Shown one piece after another: positions 20,068-30,470 of a stretch of 38,012 nt of DNA. The stretch spans positions 1 through 38,012 of the forward strand of contig CAMDHE010000037.1 in NCBI GenBank assembly GCA_945898095.1. The letters run 5' to 3'. Below the pieces are notes generated by a model. It saw only the letters and a list, made by a program, of their open reading frames with translations, searched no databases and was not told where the DNA came from. This DNA is from Roseateles toxinivorans. GTDB lineage: Bacteria > Pseudomonadota > Gammaproteobacteria > Burkholderiales > Burkholderiaceae_C. The position numbers and the translations under genes were made by a program. Position 1 is the stretch's first letter. Each line of letters opens with the position of its first letter.

Positions 20068-21366
20068 TCAACGGCCGTCGCGCTCACGACCACGCAGGCC
20101 GTCACGCGAACGTATGTCATTGGTGCCCGATTGCGCTGGTGTCTCGGCCAGCGGTGCGGGGGCAGGAGGCGTCGCGGTGACGCTGCCACCGCTTTGCTGA
20201 ATCAACTTGTCAAGCGGCAGGTAGAGCAGATTCGAACCCGAACGGCTGTCGACCATGACCTTGCTGACATTCGAATAGACCTGCTGCATCGTGTCGATGT
20301 AGATGCGATCGCGCGTCACCTGAGGCGCCTTCTGGTATTCGGTCAACACACTCTTGAAGCGCTGCGAATCACCCTCGGCCTGCGCAATCACCCGCGCCTT
20401 GTAGCCTTCAGCCTGTTCACGCAACTTGGCTGATTCGCCCTGTGCTTTCGGGATTACGTCGTTGGCATAGGCCTGGCCTTCGTTTTTCAGGCGCTCGCGG
20501 TCGGCGCCGGCTTTGAAGGCATCGTCAAAAGCGGCCTGCACCTGTTCGGGCGCCTGCACGTTCTGCACATTGACGTTTTTCACCAGAATGCCGGCCTTGA
20601 GTCGATCGAGCTGTGCCTGCACCGACTTGACCAGTTCGGTGGCGATCGCGTCGCGCTGCTCGTAGAGCACCGAATCCATATTGCTCTTGCCGACAATCTC
20701 ACGCACCGCTGATTCAGCCGCCAACATCACCGCCTCGTCGGGGCTGCGGTTTTCAAACAGATAGTCGCGCGCATTCATCAACGTGAACTGCACGGTGAAG
20801 CGGATGTCGACGATGTTCTCGTCCTGCGTCAGCATTGACGAGTCGCGCAAACCGGTGGCCTGGGCCACCGTATTGCGTCCGACCTCGACCTGACGCAATT
20901 GCGTCACGGCAACCACTTCATTGGCCTGGAACGGATATGGGAAGCGCCACTGGAAACCTGCATCGACGGTCTTGGTGTACTTGCCAAACGACGTGATGAC
21001 GGACTGCTGGCCTTCTTGAACGATAAAGAATCCGCTGCCCAGCCAGCCCAGCAACACCACGCCGCCGATCAAGCCGGCACCAATGCCCGCACTTTTCAAA
21101 TCGGGTTGGAAATCCTTGCCGCCGGAAGGCTCCTTGCCGGCAGGGCCATTGCCGTCGGACTTGCTCCCGAACATGCCGGTGAGCTTGCGGTTGAAGTCAC
21201 GCCAAAGTTCATCAAGATCAGGCGGACCATCGTTGCGACCGTTCTGGTGCCGCCCTGACCGCCAGCCAGCCGGCTGCAGCAGATAGGCCAACAGCTGGCG
21301 CGTGGCCCCAGCCAAAGACTTCAGTCGCCGCGATGCGCTGACGGGCTCATAGGTGTTCATGCTCAT
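20068..21366 (-). CDS. hflK: FtsH protease modulator HflK (SPFH/prohibitin family)
   Basis: HflK is the partner of HflC around FtsH. The 432-residue protein has a cytoplasmic N-terminal tail with the conserved PPDLDELWRDFNRKL segment, a membrane helix near residues 95-115 (LIGGVVLLGWLGSGFFIV) and the SPFH domain (QEGQQSVITSFGKYTKTVDA). Helical segments (AYANDVIPKAQGESAKLREQ) and a disordered Gly/Arg/Asp-rich end close it. The start overlaps the hflX stop as ATGA; a second ATG two codons later is an alternative. Confidence 0.96.
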   Translation of the reverse strand: MSMNTYEPVSASRRLKSLAGATRQLLAYLLQPAGWRSGRHQNGRNDGPPDLDELWRDFNRKLTGMFGSKSDGNGPAGKEPSGGKDFQPDLKSAGIGAGLIGGVVLLGWLGSGFFIVQEGQQSVITSFGKYTKTVDAGFQWRFPYPFQANEVVAVTQLRQVEVGRNTVAQATGLRDSSMLTQDENIVDIRFTVQFTLMNARDYLFENRSPDEAVMLAAESAVREIVGKSNMDSVLYEQRDAIATELVKSVQAQLDRLKAGILVKNVNVQNVQAPEQVQAAFDDAFKAGADRERLKNEGQAYANDVIPKAQGESAKLREQAEGYKARVIAQAEGDSQRFKSVLTEYQKAPQVTRDRIYIDTMQQVYSNVSKVMVDSRSGSNLLYLPLDKLIQQSGGSVTATPPAPAPLAETPAQSGTNDIRSRDGLRGRERDGR

Positions 21367-22676
21367 GCCTGTGTCGGGTGTGCTGCGGCGGTTTCCGGAT
21401 CGGCATCCGCCTGCAGATTCTTCTCTGGATCTTGCTCCGCCCCGGCAAATGGGGGGAACAAGGGGAAATTCAAGCCTTCATTTGCAAGCGGCTGCATCGC
21501 CTGGACGATCAATTCGCGCAAAACGTCAAGGCCGCTGCCATTGACCGCACTGACAAAGACGCGCGCTACACCGATCACCTCGCCGTCGACCTGCCTTGCG
21601 GTTCGATCGGAAAGCAGCTCAGAGCGTCGGCAATCGTCGAGCAGATCCTGTTTGTTGAAGACCAGTATCTGCGGAATCGACGCCGCACCGATTTCACTCA
21701 GCACGCGCTCGACTTCAGCCATTTGTTCGTCACGCAATGGCGACGCTGCATCAACCACATGCAACAGCAGATCGGAGTCAGTGGCCTCCTGCAAAGTGGC
21801 ACGGAAGGCAACTACCAGCTTGTGCGGCAGATCGCGTATGAAGCCGACGGTATCGGACAGAGACACGCTGCAACCTGCTTGTTCAAGGTACAAGGACCGG
21901 GTGGTGGTGTCGAGGGTGGCGAACAACTGGTCAGCAGCAAAAGTTCGAGCCTTCACCAAGGCGTTGAAAAGCGTCGATTTACCTGAATTGGTGTACCCAA
22001 CCAGGGATACCCTGAAGGTGCCGCTGCGTGCTCTGGCGCGTTGCTGGGTGCTGCGCTGACGCTCCACTTTCTTCAGCTTTTCCTTGATCGTCTTGATCCG
22101 GTCGTCGATCATGCGCCGGTCAAGTTCGATCTGCGCTTCGCCCGGACCGCCACGCATGCCAATGCCGCCGCTCTGCCGCTCGAGGTGACTCCAGCGCCTT
22201 ACCAGCCGCGTTGCAAGGTACTGCAGCCTTGCCAGTTCAACCTGCATCTTGCCTTCATGGCTCTTGGCTCTGGCGGCAAAAATCTCCAGAATCAAGGCCG
22301 TCCGGTCAGCCACCGGAACACCCAGAACGCGCTCTAGATTGCGCTGCTGGGCCGGCGAAATGGCCTGATCGAAAAGCACCGTGTGCGCCTCATGCGCTTG
22401 CACGAGCAGTTTGATTTCGTCGGCTTTTCCAGAACCGACGAACAGGGCCGCGTCGGGTGCCTGACGGCGCGCTATGACCCGCGCGACCGGCTTGTCGCCT
22501 GCCGATTCAGCCAGCAAAGCCAATTCGTCAAGGGTCGGATCAAAACCCGAACTAGCCCTGGTGCCACGACCGAAATCAACGCCGACGAGAATCGCTCGCG
22601 CCTCTTCGCCAGTCTGCAGAACGGAAGGAATGATGGGATTGGTCAAGGTGATGCGACCGGGCAATGCCCCGCTCAA
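21363..22676 (-). CDS. hflX: Ribosome-associated GTPase HflX
   Basis: HflX is a GTPase that binds the 50S subunit and splits stalled or heat-damaged ribosomes. The 437-residue protein has the N-terminal HflX domain ([26 protein letters not shown]), a coiled-coil linker with [19 protein letters not shown], and the G domain with P-loop [28 protein letters not shown] (G3) and NKQD (G4). It appears to start at TTG 22676, overlapping the hfq stop (TTGA), with GAG a few bases upstream; a second TTG at codon 11 is a fallback. The C-terminal ~30 residues are acidic and Pro-rich. Confidence 0.95.
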   Translation of the reverse strand: MSGALPGRITLTNPIIPSVLQTGEEARAILVGVDFGRGTRASSGFDPTLDELALLAESAGDKPVARVIARRQAPDAALFVGSGKADEIKLLVQAHEAHTVLFDQAISPAQQRNLERVLGVPVADRTALILEIFAARAKSHEGKMQVELARLQYLATRLVRRWSHLERQSGGIGMRGGPGEAQIELDRRMIDDRIKTIKEKLKKVERQRSTQQRARARSGTFRVSLVGYTNSGKSTLFNALVKARTFAADQLFATLDTTTRSLYLEQAGCSVSLSDTVGFIRDLPHKLVVAFRATLQEATDSDLLLHVVDAASPLRDEQMAEVERVLSEIGAASIPQILVFNKQDLLDDCRRSELLSDRTARQVDGEVIGVARVFVSAVNGSGLDVLRELIVQAMQPLANEGLNFPLFPPFAGAEQDPEKNLQADADPETAAAHPTQA

Positions 22677-22921
22677 ATTGTCTCGTCTATGCTGCCGTCG
22701 ACTGCGTTGAAGTTCACCGCGCGCCCGGGCACCACTGTGGAGATGGCATGTTTGTAGACCATTTGGGTCACGGTATTGCGCAGCAGCACCACATATTGGT
22801 CGAAAGACTCGATATGTCCCTGCAATTTGATGCCGTTGACCAGGTAAATCGACACCGGCACATGCTCTTTGCGCAACAGGTTGAGAAATGGATCTTGCAA
22901 AAGTTGTCCTTTATTACTCAC
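22673..22921 (-). CDS. hfq: RNA chaperone Hfq
   Basis: Hfq is the hexameric Sm-like protein that pairs small RNAs with mRNAs. The 82-residue protein contains [12 protein letters not shown] (proximal-face Gln near residue 9), the rim segment LRKEHVPV, the Sm1 block [20 protein letters not shown], and Sm2 with [11 protein letters not shown] (Tyr56-Lys57-His58). It ends in a short acidic tip. The start is GTG at 22921, supported by GGAG 7 bases upstream and by the fixed family N-terminus SNKGQ. Longer versions of the frame are not credible. hfq-hflX-hflK-hflC is a conserved cluster. Confidence 0.97.
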   Translation of the reverse strand: MSNKGQLLQDPFLNLLRKEHVPVSIYLVNGIKLQGHIESFDQYVVLLRNTVTQMVYKHAISTVVPGRAVNFNAVDGSIDETI

Positions 22922-23016
22922 GATATGCTCCGTGTTGTGAGGGAATGGGTAACACATTGACGACCTTAACACAGGCACAGCGGCCCGCGCATTGGACCAG
23001 GAATAGACCTCAGCGA

Positions 23017-24348
23017 TCAGCGATCAGCGAAAGGATTCTTGGACGACCGCATCTCGATGCGCAGCGGCGTGCCGACCAGTTTGTAATGGGCGCGAATCCG
23101 GCCTTCGAGATAGCGCTTGTAGACCTCGGTCACGCCCTCGAGCGAATTGCCGTGAACAATCACCAAGGGAGGATTCATGCCGCCCTGATGGGCGTAACGC
23201 AGCTTCGGGCGGAAATGCCCGCTGCGTTTGGGCGTCTGATGCTCGACGGCTTCCATCACCAGGCGGGTCAACACCGGGGTCGTCATTTTTTTGTAGGCCG
23301 AGGCATAAGCATCGGTCAAGGCACCCCAGACCGGCCCCAGCCCTTGGCGCTTCAAGGCCGAAATATTGTGGATCGGTGCAAACTTCAGGAAAGCCAGACG
23401 TTGCTCGATCGAACGTTGCAATTGCTCGCGCTGATAGCTATCGATCGCATCCCATTTATTGATCGCGAGGACTACAGCTCGGCCGCTCTCGAGAATGTAG
23501 CCGGCAATATGCGCGTCCTGGTCTGACACGCCCTGGGTCGCATCGAGCAGCAACAGTACGACGTTGGCATCGGCAATTGCCTGCAGCGTCTTGACCACCG
23601 AAAATTTCTCCACCGCTTCGAAGACCTTGCCTTTGCGGCGCAATCCGGCGGTGTCGATCAATTCGAACTTCTGGCCATTGCGTTCAAACGGCACGCTGAT
23701 CGCGTCGCGCGTCGTTCCGGGCATGTCGAATGCAACCAGTCGCTCTTCACCCAGCCAGGTATTGATCAAGGTGCTCTTGCCAACATTCGGGCGGCCAGCT
23801 ACAGCCAGACGAATTACGCCATCGGGCTCGTCACTGGGCAGGTCGACTTCTTCGAATTCAAATGGTTCCAGCACCGCTTCGAGCAGGCTGCGTATGCCCT
23901 GGCCATGGGCCGATGAAATCGGATGGGGTTCACCCATGCCCAATTCATGAAACTCGGCCAGCAAGGGCGAATCGTTCATGCCCTCGGCTTTATTGACGGC
24001 CAGGAAAATCCGCTTGCTGGCCTGGCGCAGGTAGCGGGCGATGTCCATGTCCTGGCCGGAAAGGCCGGTCCGTACATCGACGACAAACACCACCGCATCG
24101 GCTTCAGCTACCGCTTGGCGGGTCTGCTTGGCCATTTCCTTGACGATGCCGGTGGTGCTGTCAGGTTCGAACCCACCGGTATCAATGACGATGTAGTCGC
24201 GGTCACCGATGCGTCCATCACCGTAATGCCGATCACGCGTCAGGCCGGCCAGATCGGCCACGATGGCATCCCGGCTCTTGGTGAGTCGATTGAACAACGT
24301 GGACTTGCCGACGTTGGGCCTGCCCACAAGGGCAATGACGGGTTTCAT
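23017..24348 (-). CDS. der: Ribosome assembly GTPase Der (EngA)
   Basis: Der has two tandem G domains and is needed for maturation of the 50S subunit. In 443 residues both P-loops read GRPNVGKST (residue ~8 and ~180). The first domain has [12 protein letters not shown] and DTGGF; the second has [21 protein letters not shown] and NKWD. The C-terminal KH-like domain ([20 protein letters not shown]) follows. Length is normal. The ATG is preceded by an A/T-rich leader (GAGAATAAAAATAAT) rather than a strong ribosome binding site. It lies 35 bases after bamB. Confidence 0.97.
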   Translation of the reverse strand: MKPVIALVGRPNVGKSTLFNRLTKSRDAIVADLAGLTRDRHYGDGRIGDRDYIVIDTGGFEPDSTTGIVKEMAKQTRQAVAEADAVVFVVDVRTGLSGQDMDIARYLRQASKRIFLAVNKAEGMNDSPLLAEFHELGMGEPHPISSAHGQGIRSLLEAVLEPFEFEEVDLPSDEPDGVIRLAVAGRPNVGKSTLINTWLGEERLVAFDMPGTTRDAISVPFERNGQKFELIDTAGLRRKGKVFEAVEKFSVVKTLQAIADANVVLLLLDATQGVSDQDAHIAGYILESGRAVVLAINKWDAIDSYQREQLQRSIEQRLAFLKFAPIHNISALKRQGLGPVWGALTDAYASAYKKMTTPVLTRLVMEAVEHQTPKRSGHFRPKLRYAHQGGMNPPLVIVHGNSLEGVTEVYKRYLEGRIRAHYKLVGTPLRIEMRSSKNPFADR

Positions 24349-24383
24349 ATTATTTTTATTCTCGCAAACAGAGACGGCAAAAC

Positions 24384-25508
24384 TTATTCGGGGCGCATGG
24401 CAAAAAGTCCGCCATTGCGGGTGGCGATGAGGACCAGATTGCCCAGCACCACCGGTGCAGCGACGATCGCCGAGCCATCGGTCGCCAAGCGCATCTGAGT
24501 CTTGCCCGTCTCCCGCGAGACAAAATGTACATAGCCTTCGCCATCACCGACGATGACGCTGCTGCCCAGGCTGACCGGTACACCGAGACGCCGGTTCAAA
24601 AATTGCTCGGCGGTCCAGACCAGATCACCATTGATCATGCTCCAGGCGCTCAAGCGGTCGGATGCATCGGCGCCGAACAGGTACTTATCATCACCGCCAA
24701 CGCCATTGATGCCGCCGACATTGCGGCTCCACAGCGTCAACCCGCGTTCGGCGTTGACACAACCGACTGCCGACTGAAAGGCTCGGGCACAAACCATGTC
24801 CTGGCTGCGCAACATCGGCCCGACCAGATCGGCCAAGCGTTCGACCTCGTTGGTACCGCGCGGGTTACCGACATTGGTTTCCCAGCGCAAGGTTCCCAGC
24901 AGTGGATCAATGCCGGCCAGACGCGGTCCTTGGCCAACGACCAAGGTGTCCTTGTAGGCGCCGATCAAGCCCGGCTGAGCCAGGGTCAGCGGTTCACCCT
25001 GGCGCCGGAATTCCCACAATTTACGCCCGTCGACTGCGTCATAGGCTTGCACCTGGCGGTCCACCGTCAATACGAATACACGCTCACCTGCGACCAGAGG
25101 CGCGGCGTTGACCGGCGTCGGCAGGGTCTTGCGCCAAGTGATCTTGCCGGCATCAAGCACGACCAGTTCATTGTTGCGTGTCACAACCGCAGCAAAGCGA
25201 CCATCGCTGCCGACACCTGCGGCGAGTTTCTGGCCGACCTCGGCGCGCCAGCGCGTTTGGCCATTGCCTGCTTGCAGTGACTGCAGCACACCGTCGCTAC
25301 CGGCAACGACAAACTGTTCGCCACGGGCGGCAATCGACAAGGGGAATTGCACATTGTCGATGCGGGCATTCCAGATCACGCGGGCGCTGCCCGGCGCGGT
25401 CAATGCCTCGAGAGCAGCCGGCTTGACCTCGGAGGAACTGCTGAAAATTGAGCATGCCTGGAGCAGGGCAACAGCCAGCAAAGCCCCAGCGAGTCTGTTC
25501 GTCATCAT
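24384..25508 (-). CDS. bamB: Outer membrane assembly lipoprotein BamB
   Basis: BamB is the beta-propeller lipoprotein of the Bam complex that helps BamA handle substrates. The 374-residue protein has a lipoprotein signal ending LLQAC (Cys19). Repeating beta-propeller blades with PQQ-like motifs follow, for example [47 protein letters not shown] and [14 protein letters not shown]. The ATG overlaps the yfgM stop (ATGA); a second ATG follows directly. The yfgM-bamB-der order is common in proteobacteria. Confidence 0.95.
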   Translation of the reverse strand: MMTNRLAGALLAVALLQACSIFSSSSEVKPAALEALTAPGSARVIWNARIDNVQFPLSIAARGEQFVVAGSDGVLQSLQAGNGQTRWRAEVGQKLAAGVGSDGRFAAVVTRNNELVVLDAGKITWRKTLPTPVNAAPLVAGERVFVLTVDRQVQAYDAVDGRKLWEFRRQGEPLTLAQPGLIGAYKDTLVVGQGPRLAGIDPLLGTLRWETNVGNPRGTNEVERLADLVGPMLRSQDMVCARAFQSAVGCVNAERGLTLWSRNVGGINGVGGDDKYLFGADASDRLSAWSMINGDLVWTAEQFLNRRLGVPVSLGSSVIVGDGEGYVHFVSRETGKTQMRLATDGSAIVAAPVVLGNLVLIATRNGGLFAMRPE

Positions 25509-26185
25509 GGGGCGACTCCATTGCTGCCAGCATTTTCATCGGGGACCGCAACGCCGAGTTGACCCAGTTTGACTCCAATCAAACGGCGGTATTCCTGCGC
25601 CTTGTCCATCGCGTCATAGGCCTTTTGATACTCGGCCCGCGCCAGTTCGGGCTTGGTCTGCAACACCAGGAGATCGCCACGCCGGTCAGCGACCAGTGCG
25701 GCAAAGCCACTTGACTTGACCGCATCCAGCGACTTGCCCGCTTCGTCATACTGCTTCGCATCCAAATGCAAGCCGGCCATACGCAGCCTTGCGATGTCTC
25801 GATATTCGTCCTCGGAGGCATTCTCAGCCGCCCAGGCAAGGCTGGCACGTGCAGCATCGAGCTGCCCCTTGTCCAGCTGAACCTTGGCTGCAAGCAAAGC
25901 ACCTTGGGCTGCATAGCTGGTTCGCGGGAAACGCTCCTTCAAATCACGCAGCACCGCAGCCACCTTGTCCGCGTCGGCCATCTGGGCGACGCGATCGAGC
26001 TCGTCATACATTGCCGAGGCCTTGGTGGACTGCTCGCGCTGCCACCAGTTCCAACCGGACCAGGCGGCGTAAGCAAGCAGCACCAAGGTCAAGCCCCAGG
26101 TGATGAAATTGCCATATTGCTTCCAGAAAGCCTTCAGCTGGTCAAGCTGTTCTTGTTCGTCGAGATCGAGATGCTGGGTCGCCAT
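25505..26185 (-). CDS. yfgM: YfgM-like membrane-anchored TPR protein (ancillary SecYEG/PpiD partner)
   Basis: E. coli YfgM is an inner-membrane protein with a periplasmic TPR domain that joins PpiD at the SecYEG translocon. This 226-residue homologue has a short acidic cytoplasmic start (HLDLDEQEQLDQLKAFWKQY), one membrane helix (about residues 26-46, FITWGLTLVLLAYAAWSGW) and a periplasmic region of helical repeats (AAKVQLDKGQLDAARASLAW, RLAGLHLDAKQYDEAG-like units). ATG 26185 is chosen over an upstream start that gives an unrelated lead-in. Placement between hisS and bamB is the usual one. Confidence 0.9.
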   Translation of the reverse strand: MATQHLDLDEQEQLDQLKAFWKQYGNFITWGLTLVLLAYAAWSGWNWWQREQSTKASAMYDELDRVAQMADADKVAAVLRDLKERFPRTSYAAQGALLAAKVQLDKGQLDAARASLAWAAENASEDEYRDIARLRMAGLHLDAKQYDEAGKSLDAVKSSGFAALVADRRGDLLVLQTKPELARAEYQKAYDAMDKAQEYRRLIGVKLGQLGVAVPDENAGSNGVAP

Positions 26186-26235
26186 GGATGAGAAATGCTC
26201 GGATTGCAGGGAAGAATAAGAGAGGAATGATGCGA

Positions 26236-27528
26236 TTATGCGTTGCGCAGCTCGGCCGCCCAATCGTCGATGCTGACAAGGCTGCGCAGATATTGTGTTG
26301 CCCCCGCATTGCGCAAGGGCTTGACCGCAACCTGTCCCTGGGCCAGTTCGTCTTCGCCAAACACCAGCGCGTAGGCCGCACCGCTCGCATCAGCCTTCTT
26401 GAATTGCGACTTCATGCTCGATTGGCCGGGGTGCATCACCACCGAAACCCCGGCGGCACGCAAGGCTTCCAACGCCACCATCACTTGCGGCAGACCTTGC
26501 GCGGAAGGCACGATCGCATAGGCATGCAAGGCCGGACTTGGCAGAATTTGCCCGGTTTCTTCCAATAGCATCAGCATCCGTTCGATGCCCATGCCCCAAC
26601 CGACCCCTGGCGCGGGCTTGCCGCCCAACTGTTCGATCAGCTTGTCGTAACGCCCGCCGGCACAGACGGTGCCTTGGGCGCCCAGTTTGTCGGTCACCCA
26701 CTCGAATACGGTCAGGTTGTAATAGTCCATCCCGCGCACCAAGCGCGGATTGATTCGGTAAGCGATACCAGCGGCATCGAGAATCGCTCGCACACCATTG
26801 AAGTGCGCCAGCGACTCGGCGCCAAGAAAGTCCATCAACTGCGGCGCTGCCTCGACCACTGCCTGCAAGGCCGGGTTCTTGGTGTCGAGCACCCGCAGCG
26901 GATTGCTGTACATACGCCGCTTGGCTTCTTCATCAAGCAGGTCGACATGCAGTTCTAGATGGCTGATCAAAGCCAGGCGGTGCAGACCTCGCTCATCGGG
27001 CTGACCCAGGCTGTTCAACTCAAGCCGCAGATCGCGGCCTTCGACCAGACCAAGCTCACGCCAGAGCTGACGGCACATCAAGATGACTTCAGCGTCGACA
27101 TCGGGGCCGGTAAAACCCAGCGCCTCGACGCCTACTTGGTGGAATTGGCGCAAACGCCCTTTTTGCGGCCGCTCATGACGAAACATCGCACCGATATAAA
27201 ACAGGCGCTTGCCCCCGTCGCGCAAAAAGGAATGTTCGTTCATCGCGCGCACAACGCCGGCCGTCCCTTCGGGGCGCAAGGTCAGCAAGTCGCCGTTCAT
27301 CTTGTCCTCGAAGGAATACATCTCTTTCTCGACGATGTCGGTGACTTCGCCCAGTCCGCGCACGAACAAGGCCGTCGGCTCGACGATCGGCGTGCGCAAA
27401 TTGGCGTAGCCATAGCGCTGCATCAGCGAGCGCACTTTGGCCTCGAACCATTCCCAGCGCGCCGATTCGGGCGGCAGGATGTCGTTCATGCCTTTCACCG
27501 CCTGCAGCGGTGTTTTCTTCTGATCCAT
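26236..27528 (-). CDS. hisS: Histidyl-tRNA synthetase
   Basis: HisRS charges tRNA-His. The 430-residue protein has the class II synthetase motifs: motif 1 around [30 protein letters not shown], motif 2 [20 protein letters not shown], the histidine-binding [20 protein letters not shown] and [15 protein letters not shown], and motif 3 [17 protein letters not shown]-terminal anticodon-binding domain follows, including [23 protein letters not shown] 27528 ([17 protein letters not shown]) lies 13 bases after ispG. Its inactive paralogue hisZ is 8 kb away in the same run. Confidence 0.97.
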   Translation of the reverse strand: MDQKKTPLQAVKGMNDILPPESARWEWFEAKVRSLMQRYGYANLRTPIVEPTALFVRGLGEVTDIVEKEMYSFEDKMNGDLLTLRPEGTAGVVRAMNEHSFLRDGGKRLFYIGAMFRHERPQKGRLRQFHQVGVEALGFTGPDVDAEVILMCRQLWRELGLVEGRDLRLELNSLGQPDERGLHRLALISHLELHVDLLDEEAKRRMYSNPLRVLDTKNPALQAVVEAAPQLMDFLGAESLAHFNGVRAILDAAGIAYRINPRLVRGMDYYNLTVFEWVTDKLGAQGTVCAGGRYDKLIEQLGGKPAPGVGWGMGIERMLMLLEETGQILPSPALHAYAIVPSAQGLPQVMVALEALRAAGVSVVMHPGQSSMKSQFKKADASGAAYALVFGEDELAQGQVAVKPLRNAGATQYLRSLVSIDDWAAELRNA

Positions 27529-27541
27529 GATTCTGTTCAGC

Positions 27542-28825
27542 TCAAGCAAGCAGTCCACCAAAACGTTTTTCTATGTAATTCTCTACCAGCAATTGGAACT
27601 CCTGCGCAATGCCTTCACCCCGCAAAGTCAGCGCCTTCTCGCCATCGATGAAGACCGGCGCAACCGGCGCCTCGCCATTACCGGGCAAGCTGATGCCGAT
27701 GTCGGCATGCTTGCTTTCACCCGGCCCGTTGACGATGCAGCCCATCACCGCCACCTTCAAGTTCTCGACACCCGGGTATCTGGCCCGCCAGATCGGCATC
27801 TGTGCGCGCAGGAAATCGTCGATCTGCTTGGCCAGCTCCTGAAAAGTCGTGCTGGTCGTGCGGCCGCAACCTGGACATGCGGTGACGCTCGGGTTGAAAG
27901 CGCGCAAGCCCAATGATTGCAGGATTTCCAGCGCCACCACCACTTCCTGCGTACGCGCCTCTCCCGGCTGCGGCGTCAGAGAAACGCGAATCGTGTCGCC
28001 GATACCTTCCTGCAGCAGAATCGCCAGCGCCGTAGCTGACGCCACCGTGCCCTTGGTGCCCATACCGGCCTCGGTCAGACCCAGATGCAGGGCGTAATCA
28101 CAGCGCCGGGCCAGCGCTCGGTAAACCGAGATCAGATCCTGCACGCCGCTGACCTTGCAACTGATGATGATGTTGTCGGGATTCAAACCCATGTCGCTCG
28201 CGCAGGCGGCCGAGGTCAAGGCCGACTGGATCAGCGCCTGGTACATCACCTGTTTGGCATCCCAGGGGACTTGACGCGCTGCGTTTTCGTCCATCATCTG
28301 CGCCAGCAGCTCGGCGTCCAGGCTACCCCAGTTGACGCCGATCCGGACCACCTTGTCATGGCGGCAAGCCGCCTCGATCATCTGGCCGAACTGCCGATCA
28401 CGTTTGTCTCCCTTGCCGACATTGCCAGGGTTGATCCGGTATTTGGAAAGGGCCTGCGCCATGTCAGGGAAGTCGGTCAGAAGCCTATGCCCGTTGTAGT
28501 GGAAATCGCCGACCAGCGGCACATCAATGCCCATGCGGTCCAGTTGATCGCGAATATGCGGAACTGCTGCTGCTGCCTCGGGTGTGTTGACCGTGATTCG
28601 CACCAACTCAGAGCCGGCGATGGCCAGTTCCTTGACCTGGATCGCAGTACCGATGACGTCGACGGTGTCCGTGTTGGTCATCGACTGCACACGCACCGGC
28701 GCATCACCGCCAACGCTGACGACTCTTGCGCCCCAACGAATCAGGGCCTGGCGTGAGCGGCGTTTTGCCGGAAAAGCGGCTTCGATCGCGGCGTCGAAGA
28801 GACTGTCAATCGCTGCTGGATTCAT
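27542..28825 (-). CDS. ispG: 4-hydroxy-3-methylbut-2-en-1-yl diphosphate synthase (IspG/GcpE)
   Basis: IspG reductively opens MEcPP to HMBPP, the penultimate MEP-pathway step, using a [4Fe-4S] cluster. In 427 residues the TIM-barrel half shows [29 protein letters not shown] and RINPGNVG. The C-terminal reductase-like half carries the cluster cysteines in [10 protein letters not shown] and [20 protein letters not shown]. It is about 55 residues longer than E. coli IspG (372), which I recall as usual for betaproteobacteria. It shares its pathway with dxr in the first gene block. Confidence 0.96.
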   Translation of the reverse strand: MNPAAIDSLFDAAIEAAFPAKRRSRQALIRWGARVVSVGGDAPVRVQSMTNTDTVDVIGTAIQVKELAIAGSELVRITVNTPEAAAAVPHIRDQLDRMGIDVPLVGDFHYNGHRLLTDFPDMAQALSKYRINPGNVGKGDKRDRQFGQMIEAACRHDKVVRIGVNWGSLDAELLAQMMDENAARQVPWDAKQVMYQALIQSALTSAACASDMGLNPDNIIISCKVSGVQDLISVYRALARRCDYALHLGLTEAGMGTKGTVASATALAILLQEGIGDTIRVSLTPQPGEARTQEVVVALEILQSLGLRAFNPSVTACPGCGRTTSTTFQELAKQIDDFLRAQMPIWRARYPGVENLKVAVMGCIVNGPGESKHADIGISLPGNGEAPVAPVFIDGEKALTLRGEGIAQEFQLLVENYIEKRFGGLLA

Positions 28826-28831
28826 GTTCGA

Positions 28832-29638
28832 TCAGTTCAGTTCGAGGCGGGCAACGTTGTCCCTGGCCTGGGTGGATAAATCGACTATGTTGCCTCGCAG
28901 GGTGATTTCGGTCGCCGCAACATTGCCGACCAGCAATTTCAATGGTGGCTGACCGCTAACGCGTTGCATTTCACCCGGCTGCAGCAACGAGGACAAAAGC
29001 GTCTGCCCACGCGCATCGACAATCTCGATCCAGGACGCGCCGCTGGCCTTGACCTGCACTGCCACCTCGCCTTCTTGCTGCAGTGGAGTCGTCTGGCTGG
29101 CAGCACTCAAGGGCTCGGCCGCCTTGGCCGCCGCGGTTGCCGGATCGGCGGCACCGACGTTATCCGCCGTCGGGCCGATCTGCAGCCAATGGGCCGGCGC
29201 CACATAGACCAGGCCGGCCAGGATCAGCAATATGGCGGGGCCCCAGACCACCGGGCGCAGCAGCGAAGCCAGACTAAAGCCGGCATCATGGCCCGATTGA
29301 CGGAATGGCCGATTCAATCCACGGCTTACATCAAGTTCAAACTCGGCTATTTCCGGCAGCAAGGTCATCAAAGGCCCGGCATCAACCTTCAGAGCGCGAC
29401 AGACAGTCTTGGCCAAGGCTCTGGCAAAGGTCATGTCAGGCAGGTCCTGCCAGCGATCCGCTTCCAGCGCCTGCAACTTGTCCGGATTGACCTTCAACAT
29501 CGCGGCCAGGGCAACGATATGCAGACCCCGTTTCTGTCTGGCTTCACGCAGCCAGCCACCGGCAGTCATCGCCGGCGCTGGGGCAGACGCCGCCAGCGGC
29601 TCGGTCTGGTTTACCGACATCGCTGCCTTGTCATTCAT
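28832..29638 (-). CDS. rodZ: Cytoskeletal cell-shape protein RodZ (HTH plus DUF4115)
   Basis: RodZ bridges MreB filaments to the elongation machinery and helps set rod shape. The 268-residue protein has a cytoplasmic Cro/C1-type helix-turn-helix domain (about residues 27-95, GGWLREARQKRGLHIVALAA and LEADRWQDLPDMTFARAL). A juxtamembrane basic stretch, one membrane helix (about 128-148), an Ala/Thr-rich linker and a periplasmic DUF4115 domain (SWIEIVDARGQTLLSSLLQP) follow. ATG 29638 overlaps the end of pilW by 8 bases; a longer upstream frame gives only pilW shadow sequence. Confidence 0.92.
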   Translation of the reverse strand: MNDKAAMSVNQTEPLAASAPAPAMTAGGWLREARQKRGLHIVALAAMLKVNPDKLQALEADRWQDLPDMTFARALAKTVCRALKVDAGPLMTLLPEIAEFELDVSRGLNRPFRQSGHDAGFSLASLLRPVVWGPAILLILAGLVYVAPAHWLQIGPTADNVGAADPATAAAKAAEPLSAASQTTPLQQEGEVAVQVKASGASWIEIVDARGQTLLSSLLQPGEMQRVSGQPPLKLLVGNVAATEITLRGNIVDLSTQARDNVARLELN

Positions 29639-30437
29639 AGAATTGTCCGTTCTCCAATGCTTGTGTCTCCGGCGACTGCGGGTGACCGCGGCGCAACGAC
29701 TGGCTGTACTCATCAACGGCGAGATTGTTGCCTAAACGCTTTTCGATGCGTAAAGCCAGCCAAAGGCTTGATGCATTGCTCGGCTCATTCCGGGAAAGTA
29801 CGCGCTTGATGTAAAACCGCGCACGCTCGAGCTTGTTGTTCCGATACAGCACTTCAGCCAGATTGACTGCCACCGCCGGGCTGGCAGGATCGAGTTCGAA
29901 AGCCTGACCCAATGTCAACTCGGCTTCGACTATTCGACCCGATCGCGCTTGGCACACACCCTTGGCCAGCAAGGTTCGCGATGGTGCACGGTAACTGGCC
30001 TGGGCCAAGGCCAGATCGAACTGAACTTGGGCGGCCGGCCAGCGCTGCTGCTGACACAGCATCCAGCCATAGTTGTGCAGGATGTCGGCATCACGTGGGT
30101 AAAGCCTCAATGCGCTCTTGAAGCTCTCCTCAGCCAGTTGACTTTCGCCCATCGCCGCATAAACCAGTCCCCGCAGATTGATGGCCTCGCGCAACTCGGG
30201 TTTGACCAGCAAGGCCTGCTTGATCTCGTCCAACGCAATATTGAACTGCCCGCGGGCAAAATAGCCTGCAGCCAATTCCATCCGTACTGAGGAACGGCGA
30301 TCGGCTTCGGTCTGGTCAGACTCGGTGCGCGGCACGCCTGGTTGTTGCGTACTGGGTGCGGCACATGCTGTCAAGACGATGGCGAGCATCCAGCCGAAAA
30401 AACCGATGCTCTTTGTTCCTGAAACGGCCTGGTTCAT
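29631..30437 (-). CDS. pilW: Type IV pilus biogenesis / stability lipoprotein PilW (PilF), TPR protein
   Basis: PilW/PilF is an outer-membrane TPR lipoprotein that pilots the PilQ secretin. This 268-residue protein has a lipoprotein signal with lipobox LTAC (Cys25). Six or so TPR units follow, for example ELAAGYFARGQFNIALDEIK, NLRGLVYAAMGESQLAEESF and NYGWMLCQQQRWPAAQVQFD. Start choice is uncertain: ATG 30437 gives the best signal peptide, while ATG 30452 and TTG 30467 are also in frame and none has a strong ribosome binding site. The rlmN-pilW-rodZ-ispG-hisS order is conserved in gamma- and betaproteobacteria. Confidence 0.9.
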   Translation of the reverse strand: MNQAVSGTKSIGFFGWMLAIVLTACAAPSTQQPGVPRTESDQTEADRRSSVRMELAAGYFARGQFNIALDEIKQALLVKPELREAINLRGLVYAAMGESQLAEESFKSALRLYPRDADILHNYGWMLCQQQRWPAAQVQFDLALAQASYRAPSRTLLAKGVCQARSGRIVEAELTLGQAFELDPASPAVAVNLAEVLYRNNKLERARFYIKRVLSRNEPSNASSLWLALRIEKRLGNNLAVDEYSQSLRRGHPQSPETQALENGQFYE

Positions 30438-30470
30438 CGGACTTCGGCTCATTGTTCGATGCCACAAAAA

